From Hyphomicrobiales bacterium (GTDB lineage Bacteria > Pseudomonadota > Alphaproteobacteria > Rhizobiales > Rhizobiaceae): a DNA stretch of 64,000 nucleotides. Below the pieces are notes generated by a model. It ran no database searches and had not been told where the DNA came from. It saw nothing but the letters and a program-made list of their open reading frames with translations. This document shows, one piece after another, positions 45,921 through 56,404 of this stretch. The stretch spans positions 124,001-188,000 of the forward strand of contig UBQW01000032.1 in the NCBI GenBank assembly GCA_900467745.1, in the 5' to 3' direction. The position numbers were made by a program, and so were the translations under genes. Every line of letters begins with the position of its first letter. Position 1 is the stretch's first letter.

Positions 45921-46505
45921 TCAGGCGGCGTCGATCGTTATGACGTAGCAATCGGCTTGCCCATCGATTTTAAGTGGGGTGCCTGTTGCATCCTGCAGCA
46001 GCACCGTATCGCCCTCGCCAAGCGAGGCCTGGCCGTCCGTCCAAGTCAGTTTGAGTGTGCCGCGATGGCAAAAGACGAGCAGCGTGCCGGCCGCACCGGA
46101 AAATTTGACCTCGCCGTTGACTACAAGACGCTCGACCTGGTGTTGCGTGCCGCCACGCCGGGTCATGACATTGAGATCGGTAATCGGTCCGGATGTAAGC
46201 GTTGCCGAAACCGGCACATCGGCGGGGAAGGCGAGCGGGGCGCTCGTCTGCGTCAGAGCAACTGGCGCGCTGCCGCCGATTCCAAGCGACATTCCTTCGC
46301 CGTCGAGGATCGACAAGGTCCTGTCGATGCCGGGGAAGATCGAAAACGGTCCATCGGTTGCAACCGTTGCCATGCTGATGCGCCAATCGAACGATGAAAG
46401 TGCGGAGCCAGCAGGTGAAATCGCAATCTCCACCGTCTCCCCACCGCCGTTCTTCCACGGCATGCGGCGGTAGCGACTGGCAGCAAGGATTGTGGCACGG
46501 GTCAT
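45921..46505 (-). CDS. hutD: HutD family protein
   Basis: 194 aa from ATG 46505, which has GGAGA 5 nt upstream; the frame to 46574 adds an uncharacteristic stretch. It is a double-cupin small protein with MPWKNGGGETVEIAISPAG and FDWRISMATVATDGPFSIFP near the front and RTLSILDGEGMSL after, the HutD signature. HutD is thought to restrain hut flux, perhaps by binding a pathway metabolite; no catalytic role is established. It is last in the hut operon, beyond a hairpin after hutU. Confidence 0.9.
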   Translation of the reverse strand: MTRATILAASRYRRMPWKNGGGETVEIAISPAGSALSSFDWRISMATVATDGPFSIFPGIDRTLSILDGEGMSLGIGGSAPVALTQTSAPLAFPADVPVSATLTSGPITDLNVMTRRGGTQHQVERLVVNGEVKFSGAAGTLLVFCHRGTLKLTWTDGQASLGEGDTVLLQDATGTPLKIDGQADCYVITIDAA

Positions 46506-46642
46506 GCGATCTCCAGGGCTCGCGAGTGACGGACGCGCAGCGCCCAACAGCGGCAGGCTGATGTCTTCATTCAAAGTATGTGAGGCCCGGGCGATAGGAC
46601 ACGCCCGGCACTGCGAGCAAGGGGATGAGACCGTGCTTCAAG

Positions 46643-46677
46643 AACCGGGCCTCGTTCTCGCTTGAGGCCCGGTTTTT
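46643..46677 (-). terminator. Hairpin between hutU and hutD
   Basis: AACCGGGCCTC and GAGGCCCGGTT form an 11-bp stem with a 10-nt loop, 7-10 nt after hutU. A T5 run follows on the plus strand, so plus-strand (antisense) transcripts would end here; minus-strand reading has no such run and may only be attenuated. Confidence 0.65.
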
Positions 46678-46683
46678 GCATCG

Positions 46684-48365
<1,682 letters not shown>

Positions 48366-48369
<4 letters not shown>

Positions 48370-49181
48370 AATGAGTTCCCCATTGCTTTGAGTTCTTGGG
48401 CGACCGCTTCGATGCGGGAGAGAATAGTTCTCAGATGCGTCCTCAAGGCCGCCGCCTTCTCTTCGCCATAGGCGAAGGGCACGGCTTCGGTCTCGAGGTA
48501 GGCCGATTGGGCTAATTCCATCTGAATTGCATGAACACCATTGGTGGGCTTACCATAGTGACGTGTCGTCCAGCCGCCCTTGAAGCGCCCGTTGACAATG
48601 CTGGTGTAGCCGGCCGCATAACCAGCGATCTCGGCCGTTACGCGCTCGAACTCCACGGCGCAAGTCTTGCCCATGTCAGTGCCGATATTGAAGTCCGGCA
48701 GTTTGCCCTCGAATAGGAAAGGGATGTGCGAGCGGATCGAGTGGCAGTCGTAAAGGATGGCGATGCCGTGGATTGCCTTCACCCGCTCGATTTCGGCCGC
48801 AAGGGCGGCATGATAGGGTGCGTGGAAATCGCGCAGGCGCTCGCCGATATCAGCCTCATCAGGTGCCTGGCCCTCCTTCCAGATCGAAAGGCCGTCGAAA
48901 TCCGTCGCGGGCACCAGCCCGGTTGTATTCTGGCCGGGATAGAGACTTGTTCCCGATGGATCGCGGTTGGCGTCGATGACGTAGCGGTGGAAGGTGGCGC
49001 GCACGGTCGTCACGCCGTCAATGAGACCATCATAAAGGTCGTGGATGTGCCAGTCGGTGTCGGCAAGCAGCCTGCCGTTGTCGTTCAGGCGTTCCCAGAT
49101 GCCGGCCGGCACGTCGGTTCCGGTATGCGGGAACGCAAGGATGACCGGGGATGTGCCTTGGCGGATCTGTTGGGTCGTCAT
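48366..49181 (-). CDS. hutG: N-formylglutamate deformylase
   Basis: 271 aa from ATG 49181 (MTTQQIR); the longer frame overlaps hutH. Hydrolyses N-formylglutamate to glutamate and formate, the last step. Motifs of the N-formylglutamate amidohydrolase (FGase) family: ILAFPHTGTDVPAGI near the N-terminus, HRYVIDANRDPSG, ILYDCHSIRSHIPFLFEG, and HAIQMELAQSAYLE. It is coherent with HutF, which makes formylglutamate. Confidence 0.93.
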
Positions 49182-49233
49182 TGGCTGAAGGCTCCGCTGA
49201 TGGCCGGGATGGGTGCGTCGTGGAACATCGTTT

Positions 49234-50769
49234 TCATCCTTCCAGCACCGGCAAGATGCCGGAAGATACCGCCGCATTGAGCCCACCCGATGCTACCAGA
49301 TCGCTGGCCGCCTGCAGATCGCCCGCCATGTAGCGGTCAACTTCGAGCGTCGGTACGACTGCGCGGATCGCTGCTATGGCGCTGGCAAGTTCAGGGCTGG
49401 TGGCGAGCGGGGAGCGGAATTCGACACCCTGGGCTGCCGTCAGTGCTTCGATGCCGATGATCGAAAAAAGATTGTCGGTCATTTGCAGCAGGCGTCGTGC
49501 GCCGTGGCAGGCCATGGAGACGTGGTCTTCCTGGTTGGCCGAGGTCGGGGTCGAATCCACCGAGGCCGGATGCGACATCTGTTTGTTTTCTGACATCAGT
49601 GCTGCCGATGTGACTTCCGCGATCATCAGGCCGGAGTTAAGGCCGGGCTTCTTGGCGAGGAAGGCGGGCAGGCCGTAGGAGAGGGCGGGATCGACAAGAA
49701 GGGCAATGCGACGCTGGGCGATGGCGCCGATCTCGCAAACGGCGATGGCGATCTGGTCAGCGGCAAAAGCGACGGGTTCGGCGTGGAAATTGCCACCGGA
49801 GACGACGGAGTTGTCAGACAGGACCAGCGGGTTGTCGGTGACTGCGTTCGCCTCGATCTCCAGCGTCCGGGCGACCGAGCGAAGCAGGTCAAGGCAGGCG
49901 CCGTCGACCTGCGGCTGGCAGCGGATGCAATAGGGATCCTGGACGCGCTCGTCGCCCTCGATATGGCTTTGGCGGATGACCGAGTTGTCGAGAAGTGCGC
50001 GCAGGGCAGCGGCGGTGTCGATCTGGCCCTTGTGGCCGCGCAGCGTGTGAATATCGGGATGGAACGGTGCCGAGGACCCCATGGCCGCATCGGTCGACAT
50101 CGCGCCGGTAATCAGCGCGGCCTGGGCGGCGCGGTGGGCGCGAAAGAGGCCAGCGAGCGCCAACGCAGTTGAGGTCTGCGTGCCGTTGATCAGGGCCAGG
50201 CCTTCCTTGGCTGCGAGAACCACCGGCGTCAGCCCGGCCTTGTCGAGTGCTGCAGCACCCGCAAGGCGCTCGCCATTGTAGAAGGCTTCGGCCTCGCCCA
50301 TCATCACGGCAGCCATATGCGCCAGCGGCGCAAGGTCGCCAGAGGCGCCGACGGAGCCCTTTTCGGGAATGACGGGAATGACGCCCTTTTCCAGCATGCC
50401 TTCGATCAGCCGCACCAGTTCCAGCCGCACGCCGGATGCGCCGCGGCCGAGCGAGACGAGCTTCAGGGCCATGATGAGGCGGACGATGTTCTCAGGCAAC
50501 GGCGCGCCGACGCCGCAGCAGTGTGACAGGATGAGATTGCGCTGGAGCGTGGCGACATCGGCGCTGTCGATCTTGATCGAGGCGAGCTTTCCGAAGCCGG
50601 TATTGATGCCATAGACCGGCGCGTTCCCAGCGGCGATCTCGGCAATACGGGCGGCGGCCTTGTTGATGCCGGCATCGAAAGAGCGGTCGAGCACGGCCGG
50701 CTCACCGGTCCAGTAGATCGTTTCCAGATGCTTGAGCGATACGGAGCCGGGATTAAGAGTGATGGTCAA
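49234..50769 (-). CDS. hutH: Histidine ammonia-lyase
   Basis: 511 aa. Removes ammonia from histidine to give urocanate. The self-cyclising Ala-Ser-Gly that forms the MIO cofactor is in GSVGASGDLAPLAH (about residue 142); YGINTGFGKLAS and the GGNFHAEPVAFAADQ segment complete the active site. The start overlaps the hutI stop by 4 nt. Confidence 0.97.
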   Translation of the reverse strand: MTITLNPGSVSLKHLETIYWTGEPAVLDRSFDAGINKAAARIAEIAAGNAPVYGINTGFGKLASIKIDSADVATLQRNLILSHCCGVGAPLPENIVRLIMALKLVSLGRGASGVRLELVRLIEGMLEKGVIPVIPEKGSVGASGDLAPLAHMAAVMMGEAEAFYNGERLAGAAALDKAGLTPVVLAAKEGLALINGTQTSTALALAGLFRAHRAAQAALITGAMSTDAAMGSSAPFHPDIHTLRGHKGQIDTAAALRALLDNSVIRQSHIEGDERVQDPYCIRCQPQVDGACLDLLRSVARTLEIEANAVTDNPLVLSDNSVVSGGNFHAEPVAFAADQIAIAVCEIGAIAQRRIALLVDPALSYGLPAFLAKKPGLNSGLMIAEVTSAALMSENKQMSHPASVDSTPTSANQEDHVSMACHGARRLLQMTDNLFSIIGIEALTAAQGVEFRSPLATSPELASAIAAIRAVVPTLEVDRYMAGDLQAASDLVASGGLNAAVSSGILPVLEG

Positions 50770-52028
50770 CGGTCGATCCTTTCGCCCTTGAAGACGTGTG
50801 CGTGAAGCGGGTTGAAGCCGATGCGGTAGACGAGCTCAGCGAGGCTCTCGACATCCCAGATCGCGAAATCGGCGGATTTGCCGGCTTCAAGCGTGCCGGT
50901 TTCGTCGATGATCCCAAGGGCACGCGCGCCTTCCCGGGTGACGCCTGCGATGCACTCCTCAACGGTGAGGCCGAACAGGGTGGCCGACATGTTCATGGTG
51001 AGCAGCAACGAGGTCAGCGGCGAGGTGCCGGGGTTGCAGTCGGTGGCGATGGCGATGTGGGCGCCGGCCTCGCGCAGTGCCTTGACCGGCGGTTTCTGCT
51101 TTTCGTTGATCGCGTAAAAGGCGCCCGGCAAAAGCACGGCGACGGTTGCAGCCGCGGCCATGACAACGGCATCGTCAGCGGTCAGATATTCGAGATGGTC
51201 GGCCGACAACGCCAGGTACGAGGCCGCCAGCCGCGCGCCGCCCAGGTTGGAGAGCTGCTCGGCATGGAGTTTGACCGGGAGGCCGAGGCTCTGGGCGCGA
51301 TCGAAGACGCGGCGCATTTCCTCGACCGAGAAGGCGATGCCCTCGCAGAACCCGTCGACGGCATCGACAAGGCCCTCGGCATGCGCCTGCTCGAGGCCGG
51401 GCAACACGACATCAGTGATGTAATCGCCGTTGCGGCCCTTGTACTCGACCGGCGTGGCATGGGCGCCAAGATAGGAGGTTACGACGCGGACCGGGCGAAT
51501 ATTACCCAGCGCCCGGGCGGCGCGCAGCATCTTCAGCTCGGCCTCGATGTTCAGACCGTAACCGGACTTGATCTCGATCGTTGTCATTCCCTCGGACAGC
51601 AGTGTGTCTAGCCGGGGGAGCGAGGCGGCCACGAGGCCATCGAGGGAAAGGGCATTGGTGGCTTTGACCGAGGAAACGATGCCGCCGCCGGCGCGGGCGA
51701 CTTCCTCATAGGTAGCGCCTTCCAGGCGCATCTCGAACTCGCGGGCGCGGTTGCCGCCATAGACGATGTGGGTGTGGCAATCGATGAGACCTGGCGTCAC
51801 CCAGCGACCTTCGAGATCGGTGATCTCGGCGCGTTCGATCGCCAGGATCGGCAGCTCGGTTTCCGGGCCGGCGAAGGTGATACGGCCCGATTCGACGACA
51901 ATCGCTCCCTTTTCGATGACGCCGAGGCCGTCTTTATGCGGGGCAAGCGTTGCCAGGCGGGCATTGCGCCACAGGTGCGGACGCCGCTCAACAGATTCCT
52001 GCTCGTCTGAAAATTTGTTCCCGTTCAT
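50766..52028 (-). CDS. hutI: Imidazolonepropionase
   Basis: 420 aa amidohydrolase-superfamily enzyme opening the imidazolone ring to formiminoglutamate. Metal and substrate motifs: LIDCHTHIVYGGNRAREFE (HxH), IEIKSGYGL, KLHAEQLSNLGGARLAASY, and IATDCNPGTSPLTSL (Asp ligand). First gene of the minus-strand operon, divergent from hutF across 121 nt carrying the palindromic operator. Confidence 0.96.
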   Translation of the reverse strand: MNGNKFSDEQESVERRPHLWRNARLATLAPHKDGLGVIEKGAIVVESGRITFAGPETELPILAIERAEITDLEGRWVTPGLIDCHTHIVYGGNRAREFEMRLEGATYEEVARAGGGIVSSVKATNALSLDGLVAASLPRLDTLLSEGMTTIEIKSGYGLNIEAELKMLRAARALGNIRPVRVVTSYLGAHATPVEYKGRNGDYITDVVLPGLEQAHAEGLVDAVDGFCEGIAFSVEEMRRVFDRAQSLGLPVKLHAEQLSNLGGARLAASYLALSADHLEYLTADDAVVMAAAATVAVLLPGAFYAINEKQKPPVKALREAGAHIAIATDCNPGTSPLTSLLLTMNMSATLFGLTVEECIAGVTREGARALGIIDETGTLEAGKSADFAIWDVESLAELVYRIGFNPLHAHVFKGERIDR

Positions 52029-52057
52029 CAGCTTTGCGCCTTTCCTTATGCCTCAAC

Positions 52058-52069
52058 ATGTATATACAT
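52058..52069. promoter_or_regulatory. Candidate HutC operator
   Basis: ATGTATATACAT is a perfect 12-bp palindrome in the hutI-hutF intergenic region, 30 nt upstream of the hutI start. TGTATATACA cores are typical of GntR/HutC-family sites, and hutC is encoded two genes away. It could control both divergent operons. Confidence 0.7.
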
Positions 52070-52149
52070 AATAAACAGGTGACAAGGAAAAATTTGGGCG
52101 TATCTCTGGAAAAGAAAGAGGCGCCTTCGCCAGAAGGGAACAAACGGTC

Positions 52150-53511
52150 ATGGCACGAACGGTTGCGACGACACTCCACGCAGGCGCTGCACTTTTGCCG
52201 GAAGGCTGGCAGGATAATGTCCGGCTGACCCTTGAGGAGGGGCGCATTTCCAGCGTCGAGACCGCGGTTGCCGCACAACCGGCCGATGAACGCCATCACA
52301 CGCTCGTGCCGGCCATGGGGAACCTTCACAGCCATGCCTTTCAACGCGCCATGGCGGGCCTTGCCGAGGTAAGAGGCCCCGCCAATGACAGCTTCTGGAG
52401 CTGGCGCACCGTCATGTACAAGTTCGCCTTGTCGATGACACCAGAGCATGTTGAGGCCGTGGCGGCGCAGCTTTACATGGAGATGCTGGAGGCCGGCTTT
52501 TCCCGCGTCGGCGAGTTTCACTATCTGCATCATGACAAGGACGGGCGGCTTTACGCCAATATCGCCGAGCTGGCCGAGCGGATCGGTGCGGCGAGCGCCA
52601 CGGCCGGCATCGGGCTGACATTGCTGCCAGTTTTCTACGCCCATTCGGGCTTCGGTGGTGCCGAGCCGATCGACGGCCAGCGCCGGTTCATCAATTCGCT
52701 CGACAGCTTCGCGGCGCTAATGGACGGCTGCCGGAACGTGACGTTGCAGCTGAGCGGCGCCGAACTCGGCCTTGCCCCGCACAGCCTGCGGGCGGCAACG
52801 CCGGACGAGCTCACGACGGTTGTGGCGATGGCGGGCAAGGGGCCTGTTCACATCCACGTCGCAGAACAGGTCAAGGAAGTCGAGGATTGTATCGCCTGGT
52901 CTGGCGCCCGTCCCGTTGAATGGCTCCTCGACAATGCTGATGTCGATGGTCGCTGGTGCCTGATCCACGCCACTCACATGACCGACGATGAAACACGCCG
53001 GATGGCACGGCGCGGCGCAATCGCCGGTCTTTGCCCTATCACCGAAGCCAATCTCGGTGACGGCACTTTTCCGGCGCCTGTGTTTCTGGAGGAGGGCGGA
53101 CGCTACGGCGTGGGCTCTGATTCCAACGTGCTGATCTCGCTTCCAGATGAGCTGAGGCAGCTTGAATATTCACAGCGTCTTGCACTTAGAGCTCGCAACG
53201 TCATCGCTGCGTCCGGCGGCTCCACTGCGCGCAGCCTCTTTGATCACGCGATCACAGGCGGCGGCGCCGCGCTGAAAGCGCCGGGCGGCCTGGCGGTTGG
53301 ACACAACGCCGACATTGTCGCACTCGATACGTCGGCCGTTCCCTACCTCGCCGGTGATCAACTGCTCGACCACTGGATGTTTGCCGGCGGCGTTTCAGTC
53401 GATACTGTCTGGGCGGTCGGCAAAAAGACGGTCGAGGGCGGGCGGCATCGGAGCCGCGACGCGATCAATCGTCGTTTTGTGAAGGCGATGGGCGAGTTGC
53501 TGGCAGCCTGA
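52150..53511 (+). CDS. hutF: Formimidoylglutamate deiminase
   Basis: 453 aa. Deiminates formiminoglutamate to N-formylglutamate and ammonia, so this organism uses the five-step route with HutF and HutG instead of formiminoglutamase. Amidohydrolase motifs: PAMGNLHSHAFQRAMAGLAE (HxH), HIHVAEQVKEVEDC, LIHATHM and GVGSDSNVLISLPDELR with the Asp ligand. Immediately upstream of hutC on the same strand. Confidence 0.95.
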   Translation: MARTVATTLHAGAALLPEGWQDNVRLTLEEGRISSVETAVAAQPADERHHTLVPAMGNLHSHAFQRAMAGLAEVRGPANDSFWSWRTVMYKFALSMTPEHVEAVAAQLYMEMLEAGFSRVGEFHYLHHDKDGRLYANIAELAERIGAASATAGIGLTLLPVFYAHSGFGGAEPIDGQRRFINSLDSFAALMDGCRNVTLQLSGAELGLAPHSLRAATPDELTTVVAMAGKGPVHIHVAEQVKEVEDCIAWSGARPVEWLLDNADVDGRWCLIHATHMTDDETRRMARRGAIAGLCPITEANLGDGTFPAPVFLEEGGRYGVGSDSNVLISLPDELRQLEYSQRLALRARNVIAASGGSTARSLFDHAITGGGAALKAPGGLAVGHNADIVALDTSAVPYLAGDQLLDHWMFAGGVSVDTVWAVGKKTVEGGRHRSRDAINRRFVKAMGELLAA

Positions 53512-53592
53512 AGCCTTTCTTGCCGACGGTGCTCGATAGTCTTTCCCGACTCAGGCATTGCCGGTAGACCGAGAAGAAAGCGGAGCGTAACG

Positions 53593-54312
53593 ATGGATCA
53601 GGGCAGGGATCTCACCTTGCATCAGCGGATCGTGAACGACATCGAAGGCCGCATCGTCTCGGGCGAGTGGCCGCCGGGTCACCGCATTCCGTTCGAGCTC
53701 GACCTTACCAAAGAGTATGACTGCTCGCGCATGACGGTGAACAAGGCTCTGACCCAGCTTGCCAAGGCTGGGCTGATCGAGCGGCGCAAGAAGTCAGGCA
53801 GCTTCGTCACGCAGCCGCAGGCGCAGTCCGCCGTGCTGGAAATTCACGATATCGCCGCCGAAGTAAAGTCGCTGAACCTTGCCTATTCGTTTTCAGTGAC
53901 CAGGCGCACTAGGCGCAAGGCGGGCGTTGACGACACACTGCGTCTCGATCTGGAGCCGGGCTCCTCACTCGTCGAAGTCGTCTGCATCCATCATGCCGGC
54001 GGTCGTCCCTTCTGCCTGGAGGAGCGGCTGATCAGCCTTGCAACCGTGCCCGAGGCAAACGACGCCGACTTCTCGACCGTTCCGCCCGGCAGCTGGCTGA
54101 TCAATCAGGTCCCGTGGTCTAGCGCCGAACACCGCATCCACGCGGTTGGTGCAGGCAGCGAGGCGGCAACCTTGCTCAACATCCCCCGCAATACAGCCTG
54201 CCTGGTTGTCGAGCGCCGCACCTGGAGCAATATCGGCCCTGTTACCCATGTGCGCTTCACCTATCCCGGTGACAAGCATGCGCTGGTGGCACGGTTCACG
54301 CCGGCCTCGTGA
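53593..54312 (+). CDS. hutC: Histidine utilisation repressor
   Basis: 239 aa. GntR winged helix at residues 8-75 (PFELDLTKEYDCSRMTVNKA; ERRKKSGSFVT), followed by a UTRA ligand domain of the HutC type (LNIPRNTACLVVERRTWSNI; FTYPGDKHALVARF). It would bind urocanate and release the palindrome at 52058. Starts 81 nt after hutF. Confidence 0.93.
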   Translation: MDQGRDLTLHQRIVNDIEGRIVSGEWPPGHRIPFELDLTKEYDCSRMTVNKALTQLAKAGLIERRKKSGSFVTQPQAQSAVLEIHDIAAEVKSLNLAYSFSVTRRTRRKAGVDDTLRLDLEPGSSLVEVVCIHHAGGRPFCLEERLISLATVPEANDADFSTVPPGSWLINQVPWSSAEHRIHAVGAGSEAATLLNIPRNTACLVVERRTWSNIGPVTHVRFTYPGDKHALVARFTPAS

Positions 54313-54633
54313 GATTCGGGGTAGCGGGACGCCTGGTAGCGTGGCGGTCCAATCGGGTCTGATTGCGTGCGGAACGCTGGCGCCCGGCGGGGCCGCCAGT
54401 CCCGCATGCGTGCCTCGATCACGAGCTATTCATGGTCGCGATAAACGCACTCTTCTTAGTCGAACGCGCAAAGAGGCGGTTGCAGCCAGCCGCCTTTTCA
54501 CCCCTGTCGAATTTTCGTCTGGCACTGACGCGAGAGGCCGGCACCTGGAAATCGCTCATACCGATGAGAAGAGACAACAAAAAGCCGCGCGCCTTTCAGC
54601 GCGCGGCTCGTCAATCTTGGGCGCTCGAATAAC
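54313..54633. other. Intergenic region between hutC and the iron-type binding protein
   Basis: 321 nt between convergent genes. Apart from the terminator at 54579-54608, no feature is recognised; a long frame (54146-54637) that crosses it is a shadow. Confidence 0.5.
54579..54608 (-). terminator. Rho-independent terminator of the iron-type binding-protein gene
   Basis: On the minus strand a 10-bp GC stem (AGCCGCGCGC/GCGCGCGGCT, 6-nt loop) is followed by TTTTTGTTG. It sits 26 nt past the stop of the gene at 54634, so that gene is transcribed alone. Confidence 0.85.
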
Positions 54634-55644
54634 TTAGAGCAGGCCAGCGGCGGTCATGAGTTCGACGACCTTCTTGTTGTCGAGCTTGGAAGCTTCGACC
54701 TTCGGTGCCTTCAGGTCGGCGATCGGGACGAGCTTGGCGTTCGAATCGCCCGAGACCGAATATTCAAACGAGGTGCCGTTCTTCAGCACATCCTGACCAG
54801 CCTTGGAGGTGATCCACTTGAGCAGGGCCTGGGCTTCCTTCGGGTGCTTGCTGGATTTCAGCACGCCACCGCCCGAAACGCTGAGGAAAGCGCCCGGATC
54901 TTCGTTCTTGAAGTAGTGCAGGGCAACGTTCTTGCTGTTTTCACCCGTCTTTGCCTGATCACCGAACCAGTAGTAGTGGTAGATCACAGCCCCTTCGACT
55001 TCACCGGCATTGACCGCCTTCATGGCAACGCTGTTGCCCTTATAGGGCGTCGCGTTTTCCTTCATGGCTTTCAGCCACGCCGTGGTTGCTTCTTCGCCCT
55101 TAAGCTGGAGAAGTGCACCGACGATCGCCTGGAAGTCAGCGCCACCAGGCGAAGCGCCCCAGCGACCCTTCCAGGCCGGATCGGCAAGATCAAGCATCGA
55201 CTTCGGCAGCTTGTCTTCCGTGAGCTTGGTCTTGTCGTAGGCAAAGACGGTCGAGCGGGCAGCGATGCCCGTCCAAGTGCCATCGGCGGGATGGAACTGG
55301 GCCGGAACCTGGGCCAGCGTTTCCTTGTCGACCGGCGCGAAGAGGCCGGCGGAGGCGACCAGCGCCATGGCAGGGGAGTTTTCCGTCAGGAACACGTCGG
55401 CCGGCGAAGCGTCGCCTTCTTGGACGATCTGGTTGGCGAACTGCATGTCGCTGCCCTTGCGGACGGTGACCTTGATGCCTGTTTCCTTGGTGAAGCCTTC
55501 TGCCCATTCGGTGCCAAGGCCCTCGTGCTGCGCATTGTACACAACGATGCCGTCCGCATCTTGCGCGAGCGCACCGTTTACGAAGGCTGTCGCGGCAAGA
55601 AGCGCTGCGGCGGAGACCAGCTTCAGGCTGATGGATTTCTTCAT
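54634..55644 (-). CDS. Orphan iron(III)-type ABC substrate-binding protein (FbpA/FutA family)
   Basis: 336 aa from ATG 55644 with GGGAG 6 nt upstream. Signal peptide to about ALAQDADG. The mature protein follows the ferric-binding FbpA/AfuA pattern: IVVYNAQHEGLGTEWAEGF, ADVFLTENSPAMALVASAGL, and tandem tyrosines in GAVIYHYYWFGDQAKTG where the metal-coordinating Tyr pair sits. No permease or ATPase gene follows; a terminator does. It must work with transport subunits encoded elsewhere. A hairpin-like palindrome at 55706 could be its operator. Confidence 0.87.
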   Translation of the reverse strand: MKKSISLKLVSAAALLAATAFVNGALAQDADGIVVYNAQHEGLGTEWAEGFTKETGIKVTVRKGSDMQFANQIVQEGDASPADVFLTENSPAMALVASAGLFAPVDKETLAQVPAQFHPADGTWTGIAARSTVFAYDKTKLTEDKLPKSMLDLADPAWKGRWGASPGGADFQAIVGALLQLKGEEATTAWLKAMKENATPYKGNSVAMKAVNAGEVEGAVIYHYYWFGDQAKTGENSKNVALHYFKNEDPGAFLSVSGGGVLKSSKHPKEAQALLKWITSKAGQDVLKNGTSFEYSVSGDSNAKLVPIADLKAPKVEASKLDNKKVVELMTAAGLL

Positions 55645-55705
55645 GTCAAACTCCCGATTGGAGCGAAACCAAGCGCACATGGGCTCAAGTTTTCGGTCGC
55701 TATGA

Positions 55706-55719
55706 ATTGGTTTTCCAAT
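55706..55719. promoter_or_regulatory. Palindrome upstream of the iron-type binding-protein gene
   Basis: ATTGG-TTTT-CCAAT is a perfect inverted repeat 61 nt upstream of the ATG at 55644. A candidate regulator site; no consensus for Irr, RirA or Fur was recognised. Confidence 0.35.
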
Positions 55720-55802
55720 GCGTCTGGACGTCAGGGCCAACTGTGTCGGCCAAAACTATTCCAACACACTCCACTTATCGTGGGCTTTATGTCGTTACCA
55801 TG

Positions 55803-55816
55803 GGGACTAAAGTCCC
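55803..55816. promoter_or_regulatory. GGGACT-AA-AGTCCC palindrome, DosR-box-like
   Basis: A perfect 14-bp palindrome (6-bp arms, AA centre) about 125 nt upstream of the His-rich gene. It matches the core of the known mycobacterial DosR site (GGGACTWWAGTCCC), a NarL-family response-regulator site; a NarL-type regulator is encoded at 56901. Function here is inferred. Confidence 0.5.
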
Positions 55817-55940
55817 TAGTGGCGTCGTAGAAGGCCGGGGCCGCTAGGAATGGACGCTCAATCGTCGACAATTGGACCATCCGGCCGGCCATCATCGATC
55901 AATGGCAACCGTATCGGTCGGAAAACCAAGGAGCATACGC

Positions 55941-56330
55941 ATGAAGAAGATCATCGTTCACACTTGCGTTATCGCCGGATCGCTATTGCTGGCGATTGGC
56001 TCGGCCGGGGCCGGGCCTTTGTCTCTAAACCTCGGACCAGTCGCTTCCAAACCGCCGCTTGCAACCCTCGTGCGCCAGGGCGCCGACAATCTCGTCAAGC
56101 ACAAGCGCCACGGTCGCGGGCTCGATGACGGTCCCAACCACGTCCACCACAGCTCGACCTCGTTTTCGGCATCCTCGTCGGCATCCTCGTCGCGTGGACG
56201 CGGCTCCGATGATGGCGCGAGCCACGAACATCACGGTAGCGACGACCGTGGCGGCGATCACCATGGTGGTGGCGGCAGCGACGATCACGGCGGGGGTCGT
56301 GGCGGCGACGATCATAGCGGCCGCCGCTAG
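55941..56330 (+). CDS. Secreted His/Gly/Asp-rich low-complexity protein
   Basis: 129 aa from ATG 55941 (AAGGAG nearby). Signal peptide ends near SAGAG. From about residue 60 the protein is built of His, Gly, Asp, Ser and Arg (DDGASHEHHGSDDRGGDHHG; GGGGSDDHGGGRGGDD), with some 14 histidines. This composition suggests loose binding of Ni, Zn, Cu or Fe in the periplasm or outside the cell. Not a known metal chaperone by sequence. It forms a pair with the Ser/Gly-rich secreted gene downstream. Confidence 0.7.
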   Translation: MKKIIVHTCVIAGSLLLAIGSAGAGPLSLNLGPVASKPPLATLVRQGADNLVKHKRHGRGLDDGPNHVHHSSTSFSASSSASSSRGRGSDDGASHEHHGSDDRGGDHHGGGGSDDHGGGRGGDDHSGRR

Positions 56331-56404
56331 TCGCGCTGGCAATCATATCCCGGCATATCCCGGCCCGTTTGATGGGCCGGGATCGTCCTTCAAGGAGATT
56401 GATC

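Noticed and set aside
44910..46397. 495-codon plus-strand open frame across tauA and hutD
   Set aside because: It lies antisense to two clear genes, has unlikely composition, and is the kind of long shadow frame that GC-rich codon bias makes.
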